Source: Clostridiales bacterium
GTDB taxonomy: Bacteria; Bacillota; Clostridia; Peptostreptococcales; Anaerovoracaceae
Direction of reading: 5' to 3'
DNA: 52,300 bases
Assembly (NCBI GenBank): GCA_009782285.1
Contig: WRJK01000006.1
Coordinates: 1 to 52,300, forward strand
The position numbers and the translations under genes are program-made. The notes under the pieces were generated by a model. It had not been told where the DNA came from, did not search any database, and was given only the letters and a program-made list of their open reading frames with translations. How positions within the stretch are numbered: position 1 is the stretch's first letter; every line of letters begins with the position of its first letter. Below, piece after piece: positions 33,620-41,229 of the stretch.

Positions 33620-36289
33620 TCACAGTTTTTCGATTTTGACGCCAGCCAGCTTGAGCCCCGGAATTTTGCTTACCGGGTCAAGGTCTTCCGCATTCGTCAG
33701 CACGTTTGCGCTGTCTGCCCAGTGGAACGGCATCGAAGCTGTGCCTTCTTTCAAGCCGTCTGTGACTATTGCCCTCGCCTCCACCGAACCTCGCGGCGAG
33801 GAGACTCTTACCGTTTCGCCGTCTTCTATGCTCCAGCTTTCTGCATCCTTTGGGTTTATCTGCACAAAACTGCCCGGACAGTGCTCCTCAATCGCCCTTG
33901 TTTTTCCGGTCATAGTCCTCGTATGGTATTGGTGCTGCAACCGGCTCGTGGTGAGCAAAACCGGGAAACCCTCCATCTGCGCCTCTTGGGAAGGCACCCA
34001 TTCCACTGCTTTGAACTCGCCTTTGCCCTTGATCGGCGCCCCCACGTGGAGAATCGGCGTCCCCGGATGGCCATTTGCGGGGCAGGGCCAGTTAAGGCCG
34101 TTGTTTTCCTCAATGCGGCTGTAGGTAATACCTGCATAGGACGGAGTCAATGCGGCCATCTCGTTGAAAATGTCCTCCGGCTCGTCGTAATGGCACCGGA
34201 AGCCCATGAGGTTCATCAGCTTCACGAAAATTTCCCAGTCAGCCATCCCCTTGGGCGGGACAGCTTTGCGGACACGCTGCACACAGCGTTCGCTGTTTGT
34301 GAACGTGCCGTCCTTTTCGGCAAAACAAGCAGCGGGAAGCACCACGTCGGCCAGCTCTGCGGTTTCCGTGAGGAAAATGTCCTGAACCACCAGAAACGCC
34401 TTTTTGAACGCCTTTATGGCATGCTGGTTGTCTGCGTCTGAAACGGCGGGGTTTTCGCCTACTACGTAAAGCATTTTCACTTTATCCTCTAGCACGGCTG
34501 GAAGCGCCACTGTAGAAGGCATGCCCTTTTCACCAGAAAGCTTGGCTCCCCAAGCGTCTTCGAATTTCTTTTGGGCGTCAGGGCTGCCCACCTGCTGGTA
34601 CCCGGTATACACGTCGGGCAGTGCGCCCATGTCGCAAGCCCCCTGTACGTTGTTCTGCCCGCGCAGGGGGTTGACTCCGCTGCCTGGCTTCCCTAAGTTT
34701 CCAGTGGACAGCGCAAGGTTTGAAAGGCCGTAAACGTTGTTAACACCATTGACGTGCTGGGTGATGCCCATGCAGTACAATATCGATGCAGCGCCGGCTG
34801 ATGCGTACATCCTTGCCGCCCTCGCGATGTCGTCAGCCTTCACTCCGCATATTTCCGCCGTCCTTTCCGGCGTATACTCTGCAACCAGTTCCCTGAGTGC
34901 TTCTGCGCCGGCCGTGTTTTTCCCTATGTATTCCTTGTCTTCAAGGCCCTCCGCAAAAATTACGTTCAGCATCCCATTGCTGAGCGCAAGGCTTGTCCCC
35001 GGCTTGATCTGAAGGTAAACGTCTGCGATTTCTGCCAGCGGTATCCTGATCGGGTCTGCCACTATAAGCTTCGTGCCCCTGTTTACGGCCTGTTTGACAT
35101 ATGCTCCGATAACCGGGTGCGCCTCCGTGGTGTTCGACCCCGTGATAAAAACTACGTCAGCGTTTTTTACGTCTGCGGCTGGGTTTGTCATGGCGCCGCT
35201 GCCAAGCGATGTTGCAAGACCTGCAACTGTGGAGCTGTGTCAGAGCCTGGCGCAGTGGTCCACGTTGTTGGTCCCCACTGCGGCCCTCATGTATTTCATG
35301 AACAAGTAGTTCTCTTCGTTAGTCACCCTGGCGCTGGAAAGGCCCATTATCGCGTCCGCACCGAACTCAGCCCTGATTTCCTTTGTCTTGCCTGCCACAA
35401 GGCCCAAAGCTTCGTCCCAAGAAGCAGGGCGCAGCCGGCCGTCTTCGCCCCTGATGAGCGGCTCGGTCAAACGGTCTTTGTGGTTTATGAAGTCAAAAGC
35501 GAACTTCCCCTTGACGCACAGCAGCCCGTTGTTTGATTTGCCGCCCGCCGGCTCGACGCCAACTACTTTGTCGTCTTTTACAAGCAGGTCAATCTGGCAG
35601 CCTACGCCGCAGTAAGCGCAAGTCGACCTCACCTTGCGGGTTTCCCATGCCCTGAACTTGTGGCGCGTATTCGGTTTCAATGCACCGACAGGGCATACAG
35701 ACACGCAGTTGCCGCAATGTACACAGCCGGCTTCCTCCATGTCGATCCCGAAAGGCGTGCTTACCTCGGTTTCAAAACCGCGGCCAGCCATCGCCCAAAC
35801 GTCGTTTGCCTGCAGCTGCGAACAGGTTCTGGCGCATCTTCCGCACAATATGCATTTGCTCTGGTCGAGGCTGAAAAACTTATTTGACGAGGCATATTCC
35901 GCAATCTTTTTACGGCCTTTTGTTTTTTCCGTGTCAACCTCGTACTCGTAGGCATAGTCTTGAAGAAGGCAGTTGCCGGCTTTCTCGCACTGCAGGCACG
36001 ATATTTCGTGGTTTGACAGCATCAGCTCAAGGAGCTTTTTCCTGAGCTTCACGACCTTGGGGCTGTGGGTCAGCACCCTCATCCCCGGCGCAACCAGCGT
36101 GGAGCACGATGGCATGAGTTTTGGCGCCCCCTCGACCTCGACGACGCAGATGCGGCACGAGCCCTCTGCCTTGAGCCGTTCGTCGTAGCAAAACGTGGGG
36201 ATGCTGACGCCGGCGCCTTTGCAGGCTTCCAAAACAGTTGAACCTTCTTTCACAGCCAGTTCGCTGCCGTTTAAAAAAATGTTGATCAT
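33620..36289 (-). CDS. fdhA: Formate dehydrogenase catalytic subunit, selenocysteine-containing
   Basis: 889 residues read through an in-frame TGA (35240-35242) as Sec350. The context CARL-U-HSSTVAGL is the classic active site of Mo/W formate dehydrogenases. N-terminal modules resemble NuoG/HydA: a [2Fe-2S] domain (Cys in TFCYDERLKAEGSCRICVVE), a His/Cys [4Fe-4S] motif (HEISCLQCEKAGNC), and two ferredoxin clusters (CILCGRCARTC, CVHCGNCVSVCP). The Mo/W-bisMGD domain begins with CAYCGVGCQ and ends with a molybdopterin-dinucleotide-binding domain (LLTTSRLQHQYHTRTMTGKT). It is about the size of NAD(P)-linked clostridial and acetogen enzymes. It oxidises formate or reduces CO2; with the NuoF/NuoE-like subunits it should couple to NAD(H), perhaps with ferredoxin. 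If the TGA were a real stop, both halves would be useless. Confidence 0.95.
35200..35242 (-). promoter_or_regulatory. Bacterial SECIS element of fdhA
   Basis: Directly after the UGA (35242-35240) the minus-strand RNA folds into a hairpin with a six-pair stem, GTTGCA/TGCAAC, around the loop GGTCT (35227-35211). E. coli fdhF has the near-identical apical GTTGCAGGTCTGC. The spacing of about 12 bases from UGA to stem suits SelB binding. This supports selenocysteine insertion and implies selABC and selD elsewhere in the genome. Confidence 0.9.
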
Positions 36290-36302
36290 AATTCCACTCC
36301 CT

Positions 36303-38084
36303 TTATCTTCTGACGATAGACTTGACCGGGCAGGCGCCCATGCAGGCGCCGCACTTGACGCATTTGCCTTTGTCTATCGAATGCTTTTCCTTGAGCTTGC
36401 CAGAAATCGCCGCAGCCGGGCAGGCTTTTGCGCATTTCGTGCATCCGACGCATTTGTCCGTTACTTCGTAGTTGAGCAGCGCGGAGCATTCGCCGGCCGG
36501 GCACTTCTTGTCATTTATATGAGCCAAGTATTCGTCTTTGAAGTACCTGAATGTCGTCAAAACCGGGTTTGGCGCTGTCTGCCCGAGAGCGCAGAACGAA
36601 AGTTCATTTACCATTTCCGCAAGCTCCTCAAGTTCGGCAAGGTCGCCAATCTCGCCTTCGCCCCCTGTAATCCTCTCGAGTATTTCATGCATCCTGACAA
36701 GGCCTATCCTGCACGGAGCGCACTTGCCGCAGGATTCCTCAACCATGAATTTCATGAAGAACTTAGCGATGCCGACCATGCATTTGCTGTCGTCCATGAC
36801 GATGAGCCCGCCTGAGCCCATCATGGAGCCGATGGCTTTCAGTGATTCGAAATCTATCGGTGTGTTTATATGCTCCGCAGGTATGCAGCCCCCCGAAGGA
36901 CCGCCGGTCTGAGCCGCTTTGAAACCTCTGCCGTCAGGAATGCCGCCGCCGATGTCGTAGATTATTTCCCGCAGGGTTATGCCCATCGGAACTTCCACAA
37001 GACCGATGTTGTTTACGTTTCCGCCCAAGGCAAAGACCTTCGTCCCCGGCGAGCCCGGGGTTCCCATGGACCTGAACCAGTCCGCGCCTGAAGTTATAAT
37101 CTTGCAAATATTAGCGTAGGTTTCCACGTTGTTGATGAGCGTCGGACAGCCAAACAAGCCTTTTACAGCCGGAAACGGGGGGCGTAGCCTCGGCGTCCCC
37201 TTCTTGCCCTCTATGGAATTGAGCAGCGCCGTCTCTTCGCCGCACACAAAGGCGCCGGCGCCGTACCTAATGGACAAGTTGAAATCAAATCCGGTATTCA
37301 ATATGTTGTTTCCCAAAAATCCCCTTTCGAGGGCTTGGCCCATGGCAACTTGAAGCCTGTGGATCGCAAGGGGGTATTCAGCCCTGACGTATATGTAGCC
37401 CTCGTCCGCACCCACTGCATACCCGGCAATCGTCATAGCCTCGACTACTGACAAGGGGTCCCCCTCCAGCACCGACCTGTCCATGAAAGCGCCTGGGTCT
37501 CCTTCGTCCGCATTGCAGACCACGTATTTCTTGCTGCCGGGGGCGTTCATGGTGAATTCCCATTTTTTGCCAGTGGGAAACCCTGCGCCGCCGCGCCCCC
37601 GAAGGCCGGAGTCCTTTATGACAGAAACAACCTCTTCGCTGCTCATTGCCTTGAGCGCTTTCTCCAAAGCCGCAAACCCGCCGTGCTCAATGTAGTCGTC
37701 TATTTCTTCTGGATTGATGAGGCCGCATCTGGCCAGCACAACCCTTTCCTGTTTTTTGTAGAAATCCGCTTCGAACAAGGAGACTGCCTCCCCACGGCTT
37801 CCTTTGAAAAGGAGTCTGTGTACTGGCTTCCCGCCGGCTATGTGCTCCCTGACGATTTCTGCCACGTCTTTCGGTGCCACCCTTGAGTAGAAGCAGTCGT
37901 CGGGCTGCGTAATGACGATTGGCCCCATTGAACAAAGCCCAAAACAGCCTGTCATAATGACTTTAACGTCTGAAAGCCCGCTTGCGTTTAATTCTTGCCT
38001 GAAGTTTTCAATGATCTCAGGCGACTTTCCGGACGTGCAGCCCGTCCCTGCACAAACGTAAACCCTGTCGCAACCATGCTCCAT
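36303..38084 (-). CDS. NuoF-like NADH/FMN subunit of the formate dehydrogenase complex
   Basis: 593 residues from ATG 38084, 13 bases after the NuoE-like stop; a longer frame to 38156 would overlap that gene. Order: thioredoxin-like [2Fe-2S] domain (VYVCAGTGCTSGK, GCFGLCSMGP); NuoF core with the NADH/FMN region (GRGGAGFPTGKKWEF, CNADEGDPGAFMDR) and the [4Fe-4S] motif ESCGKCAPCRIG; C-terminal pair of [4Fe-4S] clusters (CVGCTKCAKACP, CVKCGACMGACP). This is the HydB/FdhB layout of NAD-reducing hydrogenases and formate dehydrogenases. It exchanges electrons with NAD through FMN; flavin-based bifurcation with ferredoxin is possible but cannot be read from sequence. FdhA starts 13 bases downstream. 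Confidence 0.93.
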   Translation of the reverse strand: MEHGCDRVYVCAGTGCTSGKSPEIIENFRQELNASGLSDVKVIMTGCFGLCSMGPIVITQPDDCFYSRVAPKDVAEIVREHIAGGKPVHRLLFKGSRGEAVSLFEADFYKKQERVVLARCGLINPEEIDDYIEHGGFAALEKALKAMSSEEVVSVIKDSGLRGRGGAGFPTGKKWEFTMNAPGSKKYVVCNADEGDPGAFMDRSVLEGDPLSVVEAMTIAGYAVGADEGYIYVRAEYPLAIHRLQVAMGQALERGFLGNNILNTGFDFNLSIRYGAGAFVCGEETALLNSIEGKKGTPRLRPPFPAVKGLFGCPTLINNVETYANICKIITSGADWFRSMGTPGSPGTKVFALGGNVNNIGLVEVPMGITLREIIYDIGGGIPDGRGFKAAQTGGPSGGCIPAEHINTPIDFESLKAIGSMMGSGGLIVMDDSKCMVGIAKFFMKFMVEESCGKCAPCRIGLVRMHEILERITGGEGEIGDLAELEELAEMVNELSFCALGQTAPNPVLTTFRYFKDEYLAHINDKKCPAGECSALLNYEVTDKCVGCTKCAKACPAAAISGKLKEKHSIDKGKCVKCGACMGACPVKSIVRR

Positions 38085-38097
38085 CGCAATCCCCCCC

Positions 38098-38562
38098 TTA
38101 ATTGTACATTCCCAGAATTTCCGGGAGCATTTCAGCCGTAAGCATGCCGTGGACATCTTTGTTCACGACTATCGCAGGAGCAAGGGCGCAGGCGCCGATG
38201 CAACGGCTTGACGTTAGCGTAAACAACCCGTCCGGGGTTGTCTGGTTTTCTTCTATGCCAAGCTTCCGCTTGAGTTCGTCCAAAATGATTTGCGACCCCT
38301 TTACGTAGCACGCCGTCCCTAGGCACACAGATATCTCGTACTTGCCTTTAGGCTCGGTTGTAAACCGCGCATAAAACGATGTTACCTCGAACACTCTCGA
38401 AAAGGGTATTTTCATCTCTTCAGCCACAAGCTGCTGCACGTCCTTGGGTATGTGCCCGTGCTCCTCCTGTATGGCGTTCAGGACTTGGATAAGGGAGCTG
38501 GGGCCTGAGCTGTTTTCTCTGATTATCGTTAAAATTTTCTGCTTTTCCTGTTCGTTTTTCAT
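38098..38562 (-). CDS. NuoE-like [2Fe-2S] subunit of the formate dehydrogenase complex
   Basis: 154 residues, typical for NuoE/HydC. The thioredoxin-like [2Fe-2S] domain has its four cysteines in CLGTACYVKG and SRCIGACALAP, after the helical N-terminal part (VLNAIQEEHGHIPKDVQQLVAEE). It partners NuoF-like subunits in NAD-linked hydrogenases and formate dehydrogenases. Its ATG overlaps the aminotransferase stop (ATGA, 38559-38562), so it is translationally coupled to that gene. Confidence 0.93.
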   Translation of the reverse strand: MKNEQEKQKILTIIRENSSGPSSLIQVLNAIQEEHGHIPKDVQQLVAEEMKIPFSRVFEVTSFYARFTTEPKGKYEISVCLGTACYVKGSQIILDELKRKLGIEENQTTPDGLFTLTSSRCIGACALAPAIVVNKDVHGMLTAEMLPEILGMYN

Positions 38563-39680
38563 AAAGCCGCACCATACCCTTCGGCTATGTACTCTTCAAG
38601 CAAATCTAAGCATGTCTTGAAGTTCTTCCGGCCGTAGCCCATCCTGAAATAATCGCCCTCCTTGTCAAAGAGCGATCCATACGCAAGCAATACGCCCTTG
38701 CGCCGGATCAGGTCCTCGCAGAAGTCCTTTGAAGAAACGCCTGCGTTCAACCGGTGGAAAGCGATGGGGCCTGCCATGGGCCTGTTGTATTGGAACAGGC
38801 CTTTGTGCTTCTCAAAGAATATGTCTGAGTGCTCTAGGTTGCTGTTAATAATTCTCCTGTTTCTGGCAAACAGCTCCTCGCGGTGCCTGACTGCGATGGC
38901 GGCCAGCTTTTGCGAAGGCACTGCGCCGCAGATCGAGTTGTAGTATTTGAAATTGAGCATTTTCCCCAAGAAAGCCTTGTTTTGCGAAGCAAGCCAACCA
39001 ATGCGAAGGCCTGCAAGCCCGTAAGCCTTTGACATAACGTTCAGTGAAAAAGCGTTCTCGTAAACGTCGGCGAAGGATTCGGACTCGCTTTCCGAAAGCC
39101 CCCGGTACACCTCGTCTGAGAACACCATGATGTCATGCTTTTCCGCGATGCCAGCTATTGCGTTTACCTGCTCCGCAGAAAGCACGTACCCAGTCGGGTT
39201 GTTTGGGGAGCACACCGCAATGACCTTGGTGTTTGGTTTTATCAGCTTTTCCAGCTCGCCGGCGTCTATAGTCCAGCCGCCCTCTGTCTGCACAAGCTCC
39301 CAGTTTGAGACTTCGCAGCCGATTGCGCGGCATATCTCATAGGTGGACTGGTACGCCGGGAACATGGTTATCATGTGGTCGCCTTTTTCGAGTGCCATGT
39401 TCATGAAGTTGAATATAGCTTCCTGTGCTCCCGCGAACTCAAGCACGCCACCCTCTCCGACTCGCTTGTACGTTTTTGCAATCTCCGCAAGGAGCTCCGG
39501 GTCACCCGGGGATTCGCTGTACCCAAGCCAGCTGCCCATGAACCTCTCCTCTGCCCCCGGCTCAAGCGCAAGCAGCTCGGCAAGCGGCATGGATTCGCAG
39601 TCGGAGCAGCACATCAGGTGGGGAGCGGAAAACTCGTGCTCCCCAAAGAACAGTTCCAGCTTAAAGTCGTTTATTTTCAT
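38559..39680 (-). CDS. Class I/II pyridoxal-phosphate aminotransferase
   Basis: 373 residues from ATG 39680, with GGAGG about 7 bases upstream; the longer frame to 39719 would include the ribosome binding site. Fold-type I features: AGAQEAIFNFMNM, CSPNNPTGYVLSAEQ, the PLP-phenol Asp/Tyr segment FSDEVYRGL, the Schiff-base lysine in SKAYGLAGLRIGW, and the C-terminal RMGYGR arginine. The substrate is not evident. It is the first enzyme gene of the formate dehydrogenase operon and overlaps the NuoE-like gene, an unusual partnership. It may supply or drain an amino acid or 2-oxoacid linked to one-carbon flow, but this is speculation. Confidence 0.9.
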   Translation of the reverse strand: MKINDFKLELFFGEHEFSAPHLMCCSDCESMPLAELLALEPGAEERFMGSWLGYSESPGDPELLAEIAKTYKRVGEGGVLEFAGAQEAIFNFMNMALEKGDHMITMFPAYQSTYEICRAIGCEVSNWELVQTEGGWTIDAGELEKLIKPNTKVIAVCSPNNPTGYVLSAEQVNAIAGIAEKHDIMVFSDEVYRGLSESESESFADVYENAFSLNVMSKAYGLAGLRIGWLASQNKAFLGKMLNFKYYNSICGAVPSQKLAAIAVRHREELFARNRRIINSNLEHSDIFFEKHKGLFQYNRPMAGPIAFHRLNAGVSSKDFCEDLIRRKGVLLAYGSLFDKEGDYFRMGYGRKNFKTCLDLLEEYIAEGYGAAL

Positions 39681-39721
39681 ATGTTTTGTCCTCCAAAAAA
39701 AGTATATTTGCCAAGGCATGT

Positions 39722-39739
39722 TTGGGCATCGCTGCCCAA
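39722..39739 (-). other. Small hairpin between the 47-residue gene and the aminotransferase gene
   Basis: Perfect seven-pair arms (TTGGGCA 39722-39728, TGCCCAA 39733-39739). On the minus-strand RNA the loop is GCGA, a stable GNRA tetraloop. No T-run follows, so it is not a terminator. It may protect or process the mRNA between the two genes. Confidence 0.5.
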
Positions 39740-39770
39740 TGAAAAGTTAACTTGCTTATTTTGAGATGCT

Positions 39771-39914
39771 CTATGGCCACCGAAGATTTATTACCACATA
39801 GCCGCATGGATAATAGCTGAAAAAATACCCACTGAATGGAAAAGCCAAATAGCCGACAAGGGCCACGCACAGCAAAAATACCAAGGTCGATTTGAGAATT
39901 GTCTTGACTTTCAT
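39771..39914 (-). CDS. Small hydrophobic membrane peptide leading the fdh operon
   Basis: 47 residues from ATG 39914, with GGAGG 9 bases upstream. A basic start (MKVKTILKS) is followed by one strong membrane helix (about 10-27, TLVFLLCVALVGYLAFPF) and an aromatic tail (GYFFSYYPCGYVVINLRWP). A good promoter lies about 40 bases upstream, and the aminotransferase-fdh genes follow 90 bases downstream with no terminator. The upstream 45 bases resemble the region before the aminotransferase gene (shared TCCTCCAAAAAA and TGCCA blocks), suggesting a local duplication. No family recognised. It could be a real small membrane protein or a leader peptide. Confidence 0.5.
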   Translation of the reverse strand: MKVKTILKSTLVFLLCVALVGYLAFPFSGYFFSYYPCGYVVINLRWP

Positions 39915-39935
39915 ACGTCTCATCCTCCAAAAAAT

Positions 39936-39987
39936 ATATCTGCCATGCACCAATATACCATATAAGGCAGTGCATGGCAACAGATAT
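39936..39987 (-). promoter_or_regulatory. Promoter with long inverted repeat before the 47-residue gene / fdh operon
   Basis: On the minus strand: -35 TTGCCA (39980-39975), a 17-base spacer, -10 TATATT (39957-39952) with TGG before it. A 15-pair inverted repeat with a three-base bulge (ATATCTGCCATGCAC at 39936-39950; GTGCATGG and CAGATAT at 39970-39987) has one arm over the -35 box and the other over the expected transcription start. Such placement suggests a repressor operator. The transcript that follows also has a T-run before the ribosome binding site, so partial attenuation is possible. Confidence 0.6.
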
Positions 39988-40037
39988 CTGAAACTGGTGA
40001 GCCAATTAAGGTGTTTTGGCGTTTTTGTCAGTCGTAA

Positions 40038-40184
40038 TTAAAGCCTGACTCCTTTGGCATTCTCCAATTTTGCTCCGTCCAAGTAGGCTCCGCTCAAGTC
40101 GGCTCCGCGCAAGTTGGCTCTGCGCAAGTCGGCATCGCTCAAGTCTGCTGTCTTGGTGTACAGGGTGCTACAATGTACAGGTTT
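40038..40184 (-). pseudogene. Remnant of a pentapeptide-repeat protein
   Basis: 48 open codons on the minus strand between stops at 40185-40187 (TAG) and 40038-40040 (TAA), with no usable start codon. The translation has perfect A(D/N)Lxx rhythm over seven units (ADLSD, ADLRR, ANLRG, ADLSG, AYLDG, AKLEN, then AKGVRL), preceded by VHCSTLYTKT. Pentapeptide proteins form right-handed beta helices. Only the C-terminal end is left, so the gene is a fragment. It sits among other decayed sequence. Confidence 0.7.
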
Positions 40185-40206
40185 CTATATCTCGACGTTG
40201 TTGGGT

Positions 40207-40232
40207 AAAAAAAGACAGAGCGTGAAGCCCTG
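40207..40232 (-). terminator. Terminator after the uracil-DNA glycosylase-like gene
   Basis: On the minus strand CAGGGC (40232-40227) and GCTCTG (40221-40216) pair around a five-base loop and are followed by TCTTTTTTT (40207-40215). It lies about 60 bases after the stop at 40290. Confidence 0.75.
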
Positions 40233-40289
40233 CTAAAGATTGGATCATTCAAAGTAAGCCTTGACTTTTTCTTCGCTTGAAAAATGTAA

Positions 40290-40927
40290 TCACCAGAGTT
40301 GTTCTTTCGCTAGTAGCTCCAGTTTTTCCGTCTGACTAGGGAAATAATGGCGTTCGATTAGGCTGTTTCTCCTCGCTAAATGCACACACGGCACAAACGG
40401 GTATTGCAATCCATCTATGGTAAGCATAAAGGCTTTGGCATTTGCGTTTTTCATTTTCATTTTTTTATCGCTATATCTACTGAGCAGCATTTTCAACACC
40501 GTCTCGCTCAGTCCAATGATTAATTTCGGGTTGAGTGTTTTTATTTCTTGCTCAAGCAATTCTGAGCATTCACTAAAAACGCTTGTCATAAAGCCTTTAT
40601 TAACCTTTTCCATCTCTTCCGGCTTGTCATCAGTAAAGCACTTTAATAAATTGGTGCAATAGACTTCCTGCATTGACAATCCAAGAGGTTTAAATATACG
40701 GGAAGTGATGTAATGAAATAAAAGGCTCTTTTTTTGTCCATATTTAAAACTACCGTTGCTTTATTCTTCGATTTTGTTGTTGGTGAATGACCAATGACCA
40801 TCGCTTTTATCGGGTTTGTTCCCACATATACGCTTGGCGAACAACCACACTGAACGCCAGAGATATTGGCACATTTTGTACAATCCGCTATCACCTCATC
40901 ATACTTCACGACAGAATCAATCAACAA
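40290..40927 (-). pseudogene. Uracil-DNA glycosylase-like protein with a frameshift
   Basis: Two overlapping minus-strand frames join into one protein of about 210 residues. The first (40927-40643, TTG start with GGAGG upstream) gives CTKCANISGVQCGCSPSVY and AMVIGHSPTTKSKNKATVVLN, then YFITS. The second continues with RIFKPLGLSMQEVYCTNLLKC, then CSELLEQEIKTLNPKLIIGLSE and PFVPCVHLARRN. This order (hGxxP, rifkpLGL, vYiTNlvKC, lkPklIigLG, final H) is that of Fe-S uracil-DNA glycosylase-like families. The switch needs one base restored between about 40685 and 40700, near CCC; the upstream A7 run is another weak spot. It is a pseudogene, a programmed shift or a sequencing error. Promoter and terminator are intact, which favours recent loss or error. 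Confidence 0.75.
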
Positions 40928-40952
40928 TTTTGAACACCTCCTTTGCTAGAAT

Positions 40953-40980
40953 AGTATACTCAGAAATGGAGAAAAGTCAA
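40953..40980 (-). promoter_or_regulatory. Promoter of the uracil-DNA glycosylase-like gene
   Basis: On the minus strand: -35 TTGACT (40980-40975), a 16-base spacer, -10 TATACT (40958-40953). About 26 bases separate it from the TTG start. It lies just downstream of the terminator at 41009-41034. Confidence 0.75.
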
Positions 40981-41008
40981 CAGGAATTATTAAAGTTCAG
41001 AGTTCAGC

Positions 41009-41034
41009 AAAAAAAATCCCGACATGCCGTCAGG
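41009..41034 (-). terminator. Intrinsic terminator of a structured RNA
   Basis: On the minus strand CCTGAC (41034-41029) and GTCGGG (41023-41018) pair (one T-G) around GGCAT and are followed by ATTTTTTTT. No protein gene ends here; the sequence before it is the structured region 41040-41195. Confidence 0.8.
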
Positions 41035-41195
41035 AAGTAATTCACACCCTATCTCAAGATAGGGGGGTGCCCTGCTTCCGCTTCTGCCTTCCACTCAGAG
41101 GAGGCTTGACATAGGCTGCAAAAACCCGGGCTCCCAAGGTCAAACTGTAGGTTGAATTAAAATCCTTAACGAACACTTCAGGATTTTCATCATGT
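41015..41195 (-). ncRNA. ssrS: Structured non-coding RNA, possibly 6S RNA
   Basis: About 180 bases between yebC and a strong terminator hold no ORF but dense inverted repeats. A long hairpin at 41045-41075 (CACCCTATCT facing AGATAGGGGGGTG) sits inside an outer GGAAG/CTTCC pairing (41085-41095 with 41031-41036), and GC-rich blocks such as GGGAGCCCGGG (41126-41136) lie further 5'. The minus-strand text with TGTCAAGCCTCCTCTGAG, GGAAGGCAGAAGC, GGGCACCC and CTTCCTGACGGCA reminds me of 6S RNAs of Clostridia, which I recall next to yebC, but I cannot run a covariance model. The 5' end is not defined; it could start near 41195 or nearer 41155. The gene symbol applies only if the 6S call holds. Confidence 0.45.
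41159..41187 (-). terminator. Weak terminator-like inverted repeat after yebC
   Basis: Perfect eight-base arms AAAATCCT (41159-41166) and AGGATTTT (41180-41187) with a 13-base loop lie about 45 bases after the yebC stop. The T-rich arm is followed by AATT rather than a long T-run. It may end the yebC mRNA or form part of the downstream structured RNA. Confidence 0.4.
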
Positions 41196-41229
41196 TTCCG
41201 TGTGTTCTCAATATCGTATTGTCACTTGT

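Noticed and set aside
33620-36289. Formate dehydrogenase as two genes or a nonsense-mutated pseudogene
   Set aside because: The stop between them is TGA exactly at the active-site selenocysteine position and is followed by a SECIS hairpin.
39701-39706. TATACT as a -10 box for the aminotransferase gene
   Set aside because: Transcription would start at or inside the ribosome binding site, and no -35 box is present at 16-18 bases.
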